A DNA stretch of 64,000 nucleotides from Myxococcota bacterium. Its GTDB lineage: Bacteria > Myxococcota_A > UBA9160 > SMWR01. The notes beneath the pieces were generated by a model, which saw only the letters and a program-made list of their open reading frames with translations, was not told the DNA's origin and ran no database searches. Shown piece after piece: positions 25,022-34,176 of the stretch; positions within the stretch are counted from its first letter, which is position 1, and every line of letters begins with the position of its first letter. The stretch covers positions 210,553-274,552 of the forward strand of contig JAKVBI010000001.1 of NCBI GenBank assembly GCA_022447545.1. Reading direction: 5' to 3'. A program made the position numbers and the translations under genes.

Positions 25022-26665
25022 ATGAAAATCGCGATCGCTCAGGTCAATCCGACCGTGGGAGATCTCGACGGCAATCGAGCGCTCGTCGAAGAGGCCGCGG
25101 CTCGAGCTGCCACCGGCGGAGCCGATCTTCTCGTTCTGCCCGAAATGGTGCTCACCGGCTATCCCCCCATGGACCTCCTGGAAAGAGAGGGGTTCGTACG
25201 AGATCAGCTGCGAGTTCTGGAAGCCCTCGAGCCCGCCTCTCGACGTGTTGCCATTGCGCTGGGCGCAACCCTGCCGACCGAACACGCGCAGCCCCAGCAA
25301 CTCCTCAACGCAGCCGTTCTGCTCGCCGGTGGAAAACGTCGCGCGGTGCGCGCCAAGTCCCTGCTCCCGACCTACGACGTGTTCAACGAGCAGCGCTACT
25401 TCACGGCCGCGGAAAACCGCGAGCCCGTCGACCTTGGAGACACACGGCTGGGACTCACGGTGTGTGAAGACACATGGTCGAGCGAAGTCGGATACGCGGT
25501 GGATCCCGTTGCCGAACTCGTAGAAGGTGGTGCGAGCCTGATCGCAAACCTCTCCTCCTCGCCTTGGCACGTGGGCAAAGCCGCCGAGCGCCGCAACCTG
25601 CTGTCCGGAGTCGCCCGCCGAAACAGGGTCCCGCTGGTGTGCGTGAACCAGGTGGGCGGCAACGACGAACTCATATTCGACGGAGCATCCTTCCTTTGTG
25701 ACGCCCAGGGAAACATCACGACGACCCTGCCGCTCTTCGAATCGGCTTTCAAAATCGTCGAACTCGACCCGGCGACCTCTGGAGTCGCACCGGAAGACAT
25801 CGTGGATCCGTCGGATGTGGAACAACTCGAAGGTGGGCTGATCCTGGGCATCCGCGACTACTTTCGAAAACAGGGACTCCCACCTGGCGCAGTGGTGGGC
25901 CTTTCAGGTGGGATCGACTCCGCGGTCACCGCACATCTGGCCCAACGGGCTCTGGGAGCGGATCGCGTGCTGGGCATCGCCATGCCGGGGCCCTTTTCAT
26001 CGGATCACAGCGTCGCCGATGCTCTCGCCCTGGGTGCGAACCTCGGGATTGAGGTTCGCACGGTGGACGTGACCCCCGTCTACGAGTCCTATCGCGAGAT
26101 CTTCCGAAGCCTCTTCGGCGACAAGGAGGACTTCGGGATCGCTCAGCAGAACATCCAGTCTCGGATCCGCGGCGCTCTGCTGATGGCAGTCTCCAACGCC
26201 GAGGGTCGTCTGGTGATCGCCACGGGCAACAAGAGCGAGCTATCGGTGGGCTATTGCACGCTTTATGGCGATACCGTCGGTGGAATGGGTGTGTTGGGCG
26301 ATGTCTTCAAGCGAGACGTCTACGCTCTGGCCCACCTCGCCAACCGCGACGGGGAGAGGATTCCCCGCGGCACCCTGGAGAAACCACCTTCGGCAGAACT
26401 TGCCCCCGGGCAACTGGACAGTGATGACCTGCCCGACTACGACGTGCTCGACGCCATCCTTCAGCAGACCGTGGAGGGTAGGCTCGGAACCACTGGCATC
26501 GTGCCGCCCTCCGGGGTCGGTGAGGACGTGATCCGCGGCGTGGTTCAACGGGTCGACCGCAACGAATACAAGCGGCGTCAGTCGCCTCTGGTGCTGAGGA
26601 CCTCGCGCAAGGCCTTCGGTTCTGGCCGACGCCTTCCCATCGTCCACCGCTACGGATCTGGCTGA
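25022..26665 (+). CDS. nadE: Glutamine-dependent NAD+ synthetase
   Basis: 547 residues, two domains. The N-terminal nitrilase-type glutaminase has the Glu41-Lys112-Cys148 triad (PEMVLTGYPPMDL, RAKSLLPTYDVF, TVCEDTW). The C-terminal synthetase has the ATP-pyrophosphatase loop GLSGGIDSAVTAHLA and later TGNKSELSVGYCTLYGD. It makes NAD+ from deaminoNAD+ using glutamine nitrogen through an ammonia tunnel. The ATG at 25022 gives the canonical MKIAIAQ start. No clear Shine-Dalgarno is visible. It converges on the cold-shock gene with an 18-base gap. Confidence 0.97.
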   Translation: MKIAIAQVNPTVGDLDGNRALVEEAAARAATGGADLLVLPEMVLTGYPPMDLLEREGFVRDQLRVLEALEPASRRVAIALGATLPTEHAQPQQLLNAAVLLAGGKRRAVRAKSLLPTYDVFNEQRYFTAAENREPVDLGDTRLGLTVCEDTWSSEVGYAVDPVAELVEGGASLIANLSSSPWHVGKAAERRNLLSGVARRNRVPLVCVNQVGGNDELIFDGASFLCDAQGNITTTLPLFESAFKIVELDPATSGVAPEDIVDPSDVEQLEGGLILGIRDYFRKQGLPPGAVVGLSGGIDSAVTAHLAQRALGADRVLGIAMPGPFSSDHSVADALALGANLGIEVRTVDVTPVYESYREIFRSLFGDKEDFGIAQQNIQSRIRGALLMAVSNAEGRLVIATGNKSELSVGYCTLYGDTVGGMGVLGDVFKRDVYALAHLANRDGERIPRGTLEKPPSAELAPGQLDSDDLPDYDVLDAILQQTVEGRLGTTGIVPPSGVGEDVIRGVVQRVDRNEYKRRQSPLVLRTSRKAFGSGRRLPIVHRYGSG

Positions 26666-26682
26666 TCCACAGCGAGGGCGCC

Positions 26683-27153
26683 TCACTCGCCGATGATGGC
26701 TCGGACGTTCTCGGCCCGGGCACCCCGGGGGCCCTCCTGGACCACGTACTCGACCACATCGCCCTCTGACAGCGAGTCGTAGTCTGTGGCTCCAAGGCCC
26801 GACCGATGGAAAAAGACCTCCTTACCGTCATCGCCGCGCACGAACCCGAAGCCACGGTCACGAACCAGCTTCTTGATCCGACCCTTGACCTTCGGCCCCG
26901 ACGGAGTCGCCGGCGCAGCATTGCGGCGCGATCGGCTACCCCGACCCCGCCCTCGACCGCGGGGCGCGTTGTACCGATCGGTCAACACGAACTCCTCGCG
27001 GAACAACTTCATGGGCACGACCAGATCGGTCAGATCGGATGATTCGGGAGAAAGCAGAACCTCGTCGTCGCCCGAATCCACGACCTTGTAGCGAAGACCG
27101 GTGTTCTTGTGAGTGACTTGGACGCCCGGTTCAATGTCCTCGATAGACAGCAT
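26683..27153 (-). CDS. Cold-shock domain protein with N-terminal extension
   Basis: 156 residues. The C-terminal 70 residues are a cold-shock domain with RNP1-like GFGFVRG and RNP2-like VFFHRS, which bind single-stranded RNA or DNA. The first 65 residues form an unrelated small domain (MLSIEDIEPGVQV and following), and a glycine/arginine-rich linker joins the two parts. The length is about twice that of classic CspA. The start follows a GGAGG site. It may be an RNA chaperone; whether it responds to cold cannot be said. Confidence 0.9.
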   Translation of the reverse strand: MLSIEDIEPGVQVTHKNTGLRYKVVDSGDDEVLLSPESSDLTDLVVPMKLFREEFVLTDRYNAPRGRGRGRGSRSRRNAAPATPSGPKVKGRIKKLVRDRGFGFVRGDDGKEVFFHRSGLGATDYDSLSEGDVVEYVVQEGPRGARAENVRAIIGE

Positions 27154-27407
27154 GGCGATGAGCCTCCAGCACAGGGCTTGCCCAACGGCGTAGCAGAGCC
27201 TTCGCTTCCCAAGAAATTCGGGGCGGCGACGTACCCGACCTGGACTCCCGGAGTGCAGCTTCTCGGGCTGCGCGTTCCGTGCTCCAGAACCGGACCCATG
27301 TGAACGGGCCCGCCGAAAGACCCGCCGCACACCGGACCCGGGAGACCCCCCAGAAACCCAATGAGCGCCGAACCTTATGCAAAAAGCGGCACGGGGTCAA
27401 ACGAGCG

Positions 27408-28853
27408 ATGCACAGGGCCTCGGCTAGGCTCGGATCCGTGAACCCGCCTCCCCTCCGATTCCCACGCTTCCGGCACCCTGCACGCCGCCCCCGAGCGTGC
27501 CGCTCTCCCCACTTCGACTTCCATCCTCTCCGCAGATCCAGGGCTTTGGGGGTGGGTTTGGTGATCTTGGCACTCACCAGCGCAGCCCCCCCCGGCATCG
27601 CGGGTGCGCAGGGGGCCAGGCCCCCGGATCTGCTCGTGGGCACCAGCGGCGACTACGCGCCCTTCAGTGACGAACGTGGCGGGCTCCACGGCTTCGACGT
27701 GGCGCTCGCACGCGCGTGGGCAAAAAGTATGGGAAGGTCGCCCGAATTCGTGAGTTTCCGTTGGCCGGAGCTGCTCCCGGACCTGGCCGACGAGCGGTTC
27801 GATGTCGCCATGAGCGGCATCACGGTGCGGCCCGAGCGCTCTGTTGCGGGGCGTTTCAGCCTTCCAGTGGCCGAGACGGGTGCAGTCCTGCTCGTGCCCC
27901 GAAGCCTGGGCTGGCGCGACCCCAAGCGCGCAAATCAACCCGGACTCCGCATCGCGGTCAACGCAGGGGGGCATCTGCAAAGGGTGGCCGAGAAACATTA
28001 CCCAAAGGCCACTCTCGTGGTGATTCCCGACAACCAGGCCGTGCTCGAGACCCTGGTGGAGCGCAAGGTGGACGCTGCCGTCAGTGACAGCCTGGAGGCA
28101 CCCGTCTGGCTAGCCGAGGCCGAAGGCTTCGAGGCACTCGGACCGTTCACTCTGGACCGCAAGGCACCTCTCCTGCGCCCGGAACTGACAGCGCTCGCTG
28201 GGCAACTCGACCGCTGGTTGATGGCCCGCGAAGCCGATGGGACCCTGGCCCGCATGCGGTTCCAAGCCTTCGGCAAAGCCGCCGAGCCGATGGGCGCCAC
28301 TGCAGCCCCGCTGGAGGCACTTTTCGCCGCTATCGATGAGCGCCTGGCCCTGATGCCTGCCATCGCGGTGGCCAAGCAGCGCGCCGGGCTCCCCTTTGAG
28401 GTCCCCGCGCGCGAAGTCGTGGTACTGGCCACTGCTGCGGCCGCGGTCGAACGCGCCGTCACCCAACACGGGGGATGGCTTCCTCCGCCCGCGGCTGTCC
28501 AGGACTTCTTTCAGGCACAGATGGAGGCCGCCAAGCAAGTGCAGCGGACCACACTCCGGAGCCCATCGGGCACCCCCGCCGGGCCTGCAGCGGATCTGGA
28601 GGACGAGCTGCGGCCTGCGCTGCTTCGCATCGGCGATCGAATCGCTGGCCTCATCCCGCGACTGCCTCGAGATCTCGCAAGAGAAGACATCGAAGCGGCT
28701 GCGCGACGCAGCTTGCGCTCGACCCCGCTTTCCAACGAGTCCCGCGAAATCCTCGTCCAGGCGATCTGGCGACTCTCGCGATCAGCGACTCTCGAAGGTC
28801 CCTCACCGCAGACCCATCGCCTTCGGTTCAGTGAAACGGCAAAGCCCGGCTGA
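27408..28853 (+). CDS. Secreted cyclohexadienyl dehydratase-chorismate mutase (AroQ-gamma) fusion
   Basis: About 481 residues. After a basic region, a signal peptide (hydrophobic core near residues 50-67, AGA cleavage region) is followed by an SBP3-type domain (about 72-285: GTSGDYAPFS, GFDVALARAWAK) resembling PheC, which converts prephenate to phenylpyruvate. The next 105 residues (LEALFAAIDERLALM ... VAKQRAGLPFEVPARE ... DFFQAQMEAAKQVQ) match the periplasmic gamma-class AroQ chorismate mutase, with key Arg and Lys positions. Together they could turn chorismate into phenylpyruvate outside the cytoplasm. The C-terminal 90 residues are of unclear role. A GTG at 27438 could be the start. Confidence 0.82.
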   Translation: MHRASARLGSVNPPPLRFPRFRHPARRPRACRSPHFDFHPLRRSRALGVGLVILALTSAAPPGIAGAQGARPPDLLVGTSGDYAPFSDERGGLHGFDVALARAWAKSMGRSPEFVSFRWPELLPDLADERFDVAMSGITVRPERSVAGRFSLPVAETGAVLLVPRSLGWRDPKRANQPGLRIAVNAGGHLQRVAEKHYPKATLVVIPDNQAVLETLVERKVDAAVSDSLEAPVWLAEAEGFEALGPFTLDRKAPLLRPELTALAGQLDRWLMAREADGTLARMRFQAFGKAAEPMGATAAPLEALFAAIDERLALMPAIAVAKQRAGLPFEVPAREVVVLATAAAAVERAVTQHGGWLPPPAAVQDFFQAQMEAAKQVQRTTLRSPSGTPAGPAADLEDELRPALLRIGDRIAGLIPRLPRDLAREDIEAAARRSLRSTPLSNESREILVQAIWRLSRSATLEGPSPQTHRLRFSETAKPG

Positions 28854-29355
28854 CAGCCCGCGCCAGCAGGCCCGCCACGAGGGGCAGCGCCAGACAGATC
28901 CCGAAGCGCAACAGCGCAAACCGCCAGCCCAGCACGGGAATCTCCCAAGCAACCAGGCGGTGCAGGGATAGCAGTGACCAGCCCACCAGGTAGGCGACGA
29001 TGGTGCCGACACCCGCACCAGAACGCACCATGACGGCTGCGATGGGCATGGAGACGAAGGGGCCCGCCGGCGTGATGGCCCCCACCCCCGAAGCGATGAG
29101 CATGCCCTGAAAACCCGAGCCATCTCCCAACGTGTCGCGGACCCATTGTTGGGGAATCAGGGTCTCGACGAAGCCGGCGGCCAGGAACGAAATGACGATC
29201 ACGGGCGCAAACCGCAACAGCAACGACGCCCCGTCCCCCAAACCCCGCCCGAGCAGCTCGGATCCACCCTTCAGATGAGCCAGGGCTGCCATGGCGGCCA
29301 ACAGCACCAGCATCAGGATCAGAGTTCCGTCGATCACGCGCCGCCTCCCGGTCAT
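28828..29355 (-). CDS. Small permease of the DUF318/YraQ type (half-size)
   Basis: 175 residues with about five hydrophobic helices. The segment GVGAITPAGPFVSMPIAAVM resembles the conserved glycine/proline helix of YraQ/DUF318 permeases, but full-size members are about 300 residues with two halves, so this may dimerise. It is the last gene of a minus-strand run, 4 bases after the queuosine-salvage gene. It overlaps the 3' end of the convergent chorismate mutase fusion by 26 bases. The substrate is unknown. Confidence 0.65.
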   Translation of the reverse strand: MTGRRRVIDGTLILMLVLLAAMAALAHLKGGSELLGRGLGDGASLLLRFAPVIVISFLAAGFVETLIPQQWVRDTLGDGSGFQGMLIASGVGAITPAGPFVSMPIAAVMVRSGAGVGTIVAYLVGWSLLSLHRLVAWEIPVLGWRFALLRFGICLALPLVAGLLARAVSRALPFH

Positions 29356-29359
29356 GGGT

Positions 29360-30322
29360 TCAGTAATAGCTCGTCCGCGTGCGGTGGCGAGGCGTTGCCT
29401 TGATCTCGGGGGCCTGGCCACGTCCCCACAACCAACCATCGAGGTCACGAGCCGACACCTGGGCTCCCGTGCGAGCCAGCGCGTCCACCAAACGCTCGAC
29501 AGCGTGGACCGCACAGGCACGCAACTCGACCTCGGGAGGTGAGCCGGCGACCAGGAGCTCTTCGCGATCAATGCGACCGGCGAGGTCGGCGGAGTAGCGA
29601 AGCACCCCGCTTCGGCGCAAAACGTGGGGCACCAGGTTGTCGGCAAACAGGGTCAGACGCTCGAGATCGTCAAACGCCCCGAACCCCTTCCCCTCGAACG
29701 CCCGCGCGAGATCGGAAGCGGTCAACTGAGCGCGCTTGTAGAACGGCACCTCAATGGAACCGTACTGGGACACGTCCCCGTACAGCGGCATCCGCGCCAG
29801 GATCTCCACCAGAGCTGCGGCCGAGCGCCGGCATTCCTCCACAGGGCCTTCGAAGCGACCCTGGTAGCCCTCGAGCAGGAAATCACCCAGATCATTCAGG
29901 GCCCGGGCAAACCAGCCCATCAATTCGGTGGCCCCATCCGAACCCGGACTCTGGCCGAAGACCCGAGCACACACCGCCGGTGACAGCGCGGAGAGTTCGC
30001 GAGCACTCCAGCCGCCCTGGCTTTGAAAGAGCTCCTCGAGACAAGTCGCGATGGTGAAGTAGCCCGACATCCCAGGCCGCTTGTTCAGATCTGGGAAATA
30101 GCCGGACCCAAAATTGATGGCGTTGAGGGTGACCACGAAAGCGAGGGTCTGTGCCTCGTTCGCCAGGGGCCGTTGAGCCGGATCTGCGACGATCTCCCGG
30201 CTGGAGGCCATGAACTCGCCAACCAGCGCATCGAGGCCGGCGTCCAGAATCTCCACGGATTCGGCTGCGAGGGCGACGTGCCCACAAGAACTGCGAATCC
30301 GATCGAAGACGTCGGAACTCAC
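29360..30322 (-). CDS. Queuosine salvage protein (DUF2419, Qng1-like)
   Basis: 320 residues. The signature regions of DUF2419 are present: LNAINFGSGYFPDLNKRPGMSGY in the middle (split here as LNAINFGSGYFP and KRPGMSGY), FADNLVPHVLRRSGVL, an ELRACAVHAVERL helix, and the C-terminal PRHRTRTSYY. Eukaryotic and bacterial relatives release queuine from queuosine 5'-phosphate by N-glycosidic hydrolysis, allowing recycling of the tRNA base. It is cytosolic, with a GTG start. Position between aconitase and a small permease suggests co-transcription. A salvage transporter would make sense, but the neighbour is not of a known queuine transporter family. Confidence 0.88.
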   Translation of the reverse strand: MSSDVFDRIRSSCGHVALAAESVEILDAGLDALVGEFMASSREIVADPAQRPLANEAQTLAFVVTLNAINFGSGYFPDLNKRPGMSGYFTIATCLEELFQSQGGWSARELSALSPAVCARVFGQSPGSDGATELMGWFARALNDLGDFLLEGYQGRFEGPVEECRRSAAALVEILARMPLYGDVSQYGSIEVPFYKRAQLTASDLARAFEGKGFGAFDDLERLTLFADNLVPHVLRRSGVLRYSADLAGRIDREELLVAGSPPEVELRACAVHAVERLVDALARTGAQVSARDLDGWLWGRGQAPEIKATPRHRTRTSYY

Positions 30323-30344
30323 CCGGACTCCGGCAACGCTGCGA

Positions 30345-32618
30345 CTAAGCCTGCTGGCGAAGCAGGTTCAGCGCCGATCCAGCCCGGAACCAGGCAATCT
30401 GGTCTTCGTTCAGGGTGTGAAGGGCTTGGAACTCGTCCGGTTCGCCCTCCCCGTGGTGGAGGGTCACCGTGATGGGTGAGCCGGGCGCGAGTTCCGTGAG
30501 CCCCGAGATACTCACGCGGTCGGTCTCCTGTACGAGATCGTAGTCGGCGGGATTCTCGAAGGTCAGCGGCAACACGCCCTGTTTCTTGAGATTGGATTCA
30601 TGGATGCGGGCAAAGCTGCGAACCAACACCGCGGCAGCACCCAACAGGCGGGGCGACATGGCCGCGTGCTCACGGCTCGAGCCCTCGCCGTAGTTCTCGT
30701 CTCCCACCACCACCCAGCGCAGGCCTTCCGCCTTGTAGTGGCGGGCGATGGCCGGGAATTTCTCGCCCCTCTCACCGGTCAGCTGATCCAGCCCACAACC
30801 GACCTCACCAGTGAAATCGTTCACCGCTCCCAGAAACATGTTGTCGCTGATTCGATCGAGGTGTCCGCGATACCGCAGCCAGGGACCCGCTTGGGAAATG
30901 TGGTCCGTGGTGCACTTGCCCCGGGCCTTGAGGAGCAGCGGGAGATTCTCGAAATCTGCACCGTCCCAGGCCGGGAAGGGCTCGAGGAGCTCGAGCCGCA
31001 CGCTGTCCGCCTGGACCTCCACCTCCACACCCTCGCCGTCGGGGGGCGGTGCCAGATAACCTTCGAAGCTCTGCACGAACCCCGCGTCGGGAACTTCCGG
31101 AGCAGGAGCGGGCGGATCGAGCATGAAGGGTTGGCCATCCGGACCTTCGATGGAGTCCGTCAAAGGGTTGAAGGACAGCCGACCTACCAAAGAATAGGCG
31201 ACGACGATTTCCGGGCTGCTGATGAACGAGTGGGTAGAGGCGTTCCCATCGTTGCGTTTGCGGAAGTTGCGGTTGTACGAGGTGAGGATGGAGTTGTTCT
31301 CCCCTTCGGAAATGTCGTCCCGCTTCCACTGTCCGATACACGGACCGCAGGCGTTGGCGAGCACCGTCCCCCCAATGTCCGAGAACACGCTCATTTGGCC
31401 GTCGCGTTGGATGGTGCGGTGGATCTGTTCCGAGCCGGGGGTGATGAACAACCTGGCACGGGCAGAGAGCCCCCGGCGCTGCGCCTGGCGAGCGATGTCG
31501 GCGGCCCGTTCGAGATCCTCGTAAGAGGAGTTGGTGCAGCTACCGATCAGACACGCCGTCAGGGGGTCCGGGTATCCCTCGCTCTCGACGTCGGCGGCCA
31601 TGCGCGACACAGGCCTGGCCAGGTCGGGTGTATGGGGCCCCACGATGTGGGGCTCCAGGGTCGACAGATCGATCTCGACCACTTCGTCGAAGAAGCGGTG
31701 GGGATCTTCCTCGACCTCAGGGTCAGCCCGTAGCATCGGCGCGTGAGCGTCAGCGAGATCCGCAATCTCCTCACGGCCCGTCGCTTTCAGGTAGGTGGCC
31801 ACGCGTTCGTCGTAGGGGAAGATCGACGTGGTGGCTCCCAACTCGGCACCCATATTCGTGATGGTGCCCTTTCCTGTGGCGCTGATGGATCTCGTACCTG
31901 GGCCGAAGTATTCGATCACCCGATTCGTCCCACCCTTGACGGTGAGGGTCTCGCAGACCTTCAAAATCACGTCCTTGGGCGCCGTCCATCCATTCAGGGA
32001 CCCCGTCAAACGGATCCCCACGACCTTCGGATAGAGGACCTCCCAGGCGAAGTCCGCCATCACGTCGACGGCGTCGGCACCCCCAACCCCGCAGGCGAAC
32101 ATCCCAAGTCCTCCCGCATTGGGGGTGTGGGAATCGGTACCAATCATCATGCCGCCGGGGAAAGCGTACTTTTCGAGCACCACCTGGTGGATGATTCCGG
32201 CGCCAGGCCCCCAGAACCCGATTCCGTAGCGGGCCGCGGCGGACTTCAGGAAGTCATAGACCTCGCCATTGGTCGTCGAGGCGGTGTCCATGTCAGCCGC
32301 GGCACCCGTGTGGGCCTGAATCAGGTGGTCACAATGAATGGTGGTCGGCACCCCAGTTTCCCGGCGCCCGGCCAGCATGAATTGAAGCACCGCCATCTGT
32401 GCCGTCGCGTCCTGCATCGCCACCCGATCCGGGCGGGTCTGCATGTAGCTACGTCCGGGGACCAGTTCGGCGTCGGCCGGAGATTCCAGATGGCCGAGGA
32501 AAATCTTTTCCGCGTAGGTCAGGGGGCGACCGAGGCGCTCTCGCACGATGGAGAGGGCTTGCTCGAGGCTCCGATAGACCTTCCCTACCAACTCGGGGGT
32601 GGTCTCGATGGTAGGCAT
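30345..32618 (-). CDS. Aconitate hydratase (mitochondrial type)
   Basis: 757 residues, the length of the mitochondrial-type aconitase group, not of the 900-residue AcnA or AcnB. The 4Fe-4S ligands are in GSCTNSSYEDL and NACGPCIGQW. Catalytic segments include TIHCDHLIQA, GTDSHTPNAGG, and in the C-terminal swivel domain GEGSSREHAA. It isomerises citrate to isocitrate in the TCA cycle. The ATG at 32618 follows GGGAGG. It lies between an M20 peptidase and the queuosine-salvage gene in a four-gene minus-strand run. The Nfu protein encoded nearby is a possible cluster donor. Confidence 0.97.
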   Translation of the reverse strand: MPTIETTPELVGKVYRSLEQALSIVRERLGRPLTYAEKIFLGHLESPADAELVPGRSYMQTRPDRVAMQDATAQMAVLQFMLAGRRETGVPTTIHCDHLIQAHTGAAADMDTASTTNGEVYDFLKSAAARYGIGFWGPGAGIIHQVVLEKYAFPGGMMIGTDSHTPNAGGLGMFACGVGGADAVDVMADFAWEVLYPKVVGIRLTGSLNGWTAPKDVILKVCETLTVKGGTNRVIEYFGPGTRSISATGKGTITNMGAELGATTSIFPYDERVATYLKATGREEIADLADAHAPMLRADPEVEEDPHRFFDEVVEIDLSTLEPHIVGPHTPDLARPVSRMAADVESEGYPDPLTACLIGSCTNSSYEDLERAADIARQAQRRGLSARARLFITPGSEQIHRTIQRDGQMSVFSDIGGTVLANACGPCIGQWKRDDISEGENNSILTSYNRNFRKRNDGNASTHSFISSPEIVVAYSLVGRLSFNPLTDSIEGPDGQPFMLDPPAPAPEVPDAGFVQSFEGYLAPPPDGEGVEVEVQADSVRLELLEPFPAWDGADFENLPLLLKARGKCTTDHISQAGPWLRYRGHLDRISDNMFLGAVNDFTGEVGCGLDQLTGERGEKFPAIARHYKAEGLRWVVVGDENYGEGSSREHAAMSPRLLGAAAVLVRSFARIHESNLKKQGVLPLTFENPADYDLVQETDRVSISGLTELAPGSPITVTLHHGEGEPDEFQALHTLNEDQIAWFRAGSALNLLRQQA

Positions 32619-32678
32619 GGATCCTCCCAGACGCCGAAACGTAGCGCACGAAGGGAACCCCGAAGGCGCCCCGGGACC

Positions 32679-34076
32679 TCAATGCGGCAGCGACGCCAAT
32701 TCGGCAAGCAGGTGCGCTGAGGTATGGGCAGCCTTGCGGAAATCCTCGAGGTCCAGACTCTCGTTCTCCCCATGAGCGTTGCAGGGCGGATCTTCCAGGC
32801 CGACCAGAAGCGCCGGGATTCCCCCGAGGACTTCGCTGAAAGGACCCACGAAGGGAATCGATCCACCACAGCCGATCAGAACCGGTTCACGACCGAACCC
32901 CGCCGCCATGGCGCGCAGGGCGGCATCGAAGGCTGGCCCTTCCGGATCGATCCGCCAGCCCGGAACCGCCGTGGCCACCCGTAGATCCAAATGCACCCCG
33001 AAGGGCGTGTGGCGGCGAAGAAACTCGACCAGACAATCGCTCACGCGAACGGGATCCTGGCCGGGGGCGACCCGAACACCCACGCGCGCATGGGCTTCGG
33101 CCATGAGCTGATTGGCAGCCGATGCCATGGGCATCCCCTCGAGGGCCGTGACCGCCAGCGAGGGTCGATGCCAGAGTCGCTCATACACCCCACCCGACGA
33201 CCCGGTGAATTGCCCTTCCGGCCACATCCCCGCGTCGGCACGAAAGGCGTCGGCGTCGAAAGGCAGCGCTTCGAGTTCCGAGCGCACCCGTTGGGTCAGC
33301 GCTGGCAGGTCATCGCAAAGGTCCGGGACGGCGATCTCCCCGTCCTCATCCACCAACTGTCCGAGCAACTTCACCAAGGCCGTCGCCGCGTCGGGAACGG
33401 GCCCTCCCCACATCCCACTGTGGATGGAGTGATCCAGGGCTTTCAGGTGCACATCGACGGCAACGAGTCCGCGTAGGGAGGTCGTCAGTGACGGTACGCC
33501 TGTGGCGAGGTTGGCGGTGTCCGACAACACCAGGACATCACAATCAAGTCGCTCACGGTGAGCGGCCAGGAATTCGGCCAGATGCTCGGAACCGATCTCC
33601 TCCTCACCCTCCACCAGCAGCTTCACATTGATGGGTGGCCCTCCCCGGATCTCGAACCAGGCGCGCAAAGCAGCCACATGGAGCAGCAGACCCGCCTTGT
33701 CATCCACCACACCGCGCCCGTAGAGCCGACCATCGCCACGCAGTGTCGGCTCGAAGGCGGGTGTGAGCCAGCGGTCCTCAAATCCGGGAGGCTGGACGTC
33801 ATGGTGGGCGTAGATGAGGGCGGTGGGTGCATCGGGACCCGCACCCAGCCACTCCGCCACCACGTAGGGATGGGCATCGCCCATGCGCAGGATCTCCACC
33901 GCATCGAGACCCACGGTTTCGAGCAACCCGGCCACGTGCTCCGCCGAGCGGACCAGCTCCGCTGGATCGAAACCAGCGGCGGAGACGCCCGGGATTCGGG
34001 CGAGTTCCATCAGATCCTGCACGCTGCGTTCGAAGTGAGCGTCGATGCAGTCGGTGATGTCGCGATCCGCGGGCAC
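32679..34076 (-). CDS. M20 family dipeptidase
   Basis: 465 residues, single chain. Metal-binding segments of the M20 (DapE/ArgE/CPG2-like) peptidases are visible: YAHHDVQP, RGVVDDKAG, EGEEEIGSEH, and a C-terminal histidine region in NAHGENES. A dimerisation domain lies in the middle (about 190-310). It should hydrolyse dipeptides or N-acyl amino acids with two zinc ions. It starts with GTG and opens a run of four genes on this strand. It is divergent from the alpha/beta hydrolase at 34177. Confidence 0.92.
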   Translation of the reverse strand: MPADRDITDCIDAHFERSVQDLMELARIPGVSAAGFDPAELVRSAEHVAGLLETVGLDAVEILRMGDAHPYVVAEWLGAGPDAPTALIYAHHDVQPPGFEDRWLTPAFEPTLRGDGRLYGRGVVDDKAGLLLHVAALRAWFEIRGGPPINVKLLVEGEEEIGSEHLAEFLAAHRERLDCDVLVLSDTANLATGVPSLTTSLRGLVAVDVHLKALDHSIHSGMWGGPVPDAATALVKLLGQLVDEDGEIAVPDLCDDLPALTQRVRSELEALPFDADAFRADAGMWPEGQFTGSSGGVYERLWHRPSLAVTALEGMPMASAANQLMAEAHARVGVRVAPGQDPVRVSDCLVEFLRRHTPFGVHLDLRVATAVPGWRIDPEGPAFDAALRAMAAGFGREPVLIGCGGSIPFVGPFSEVLGGIPALLVGLEDPPCNAHGENESLDLEDFRKAAHTSAHLLAELASLPH

Positions 34077-34176
34077 GAAGCGTCAGCTTAAGGGTACGCA
34101 CGAGGCTTGACCAGGGTGGCCGGGGGCGGCGGGTTCCCCTCCCTGGGTGGAGCTCCTCTCGGATATCATGGGAAGT

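Noticed and set aside
30600-32720. Two long plus-strand frames opposite aconitase
   Set aside because: Aconitase motifs on the minus strand are unmistakable; the antisense translations are proline/arginine/glycine-rich shadows.
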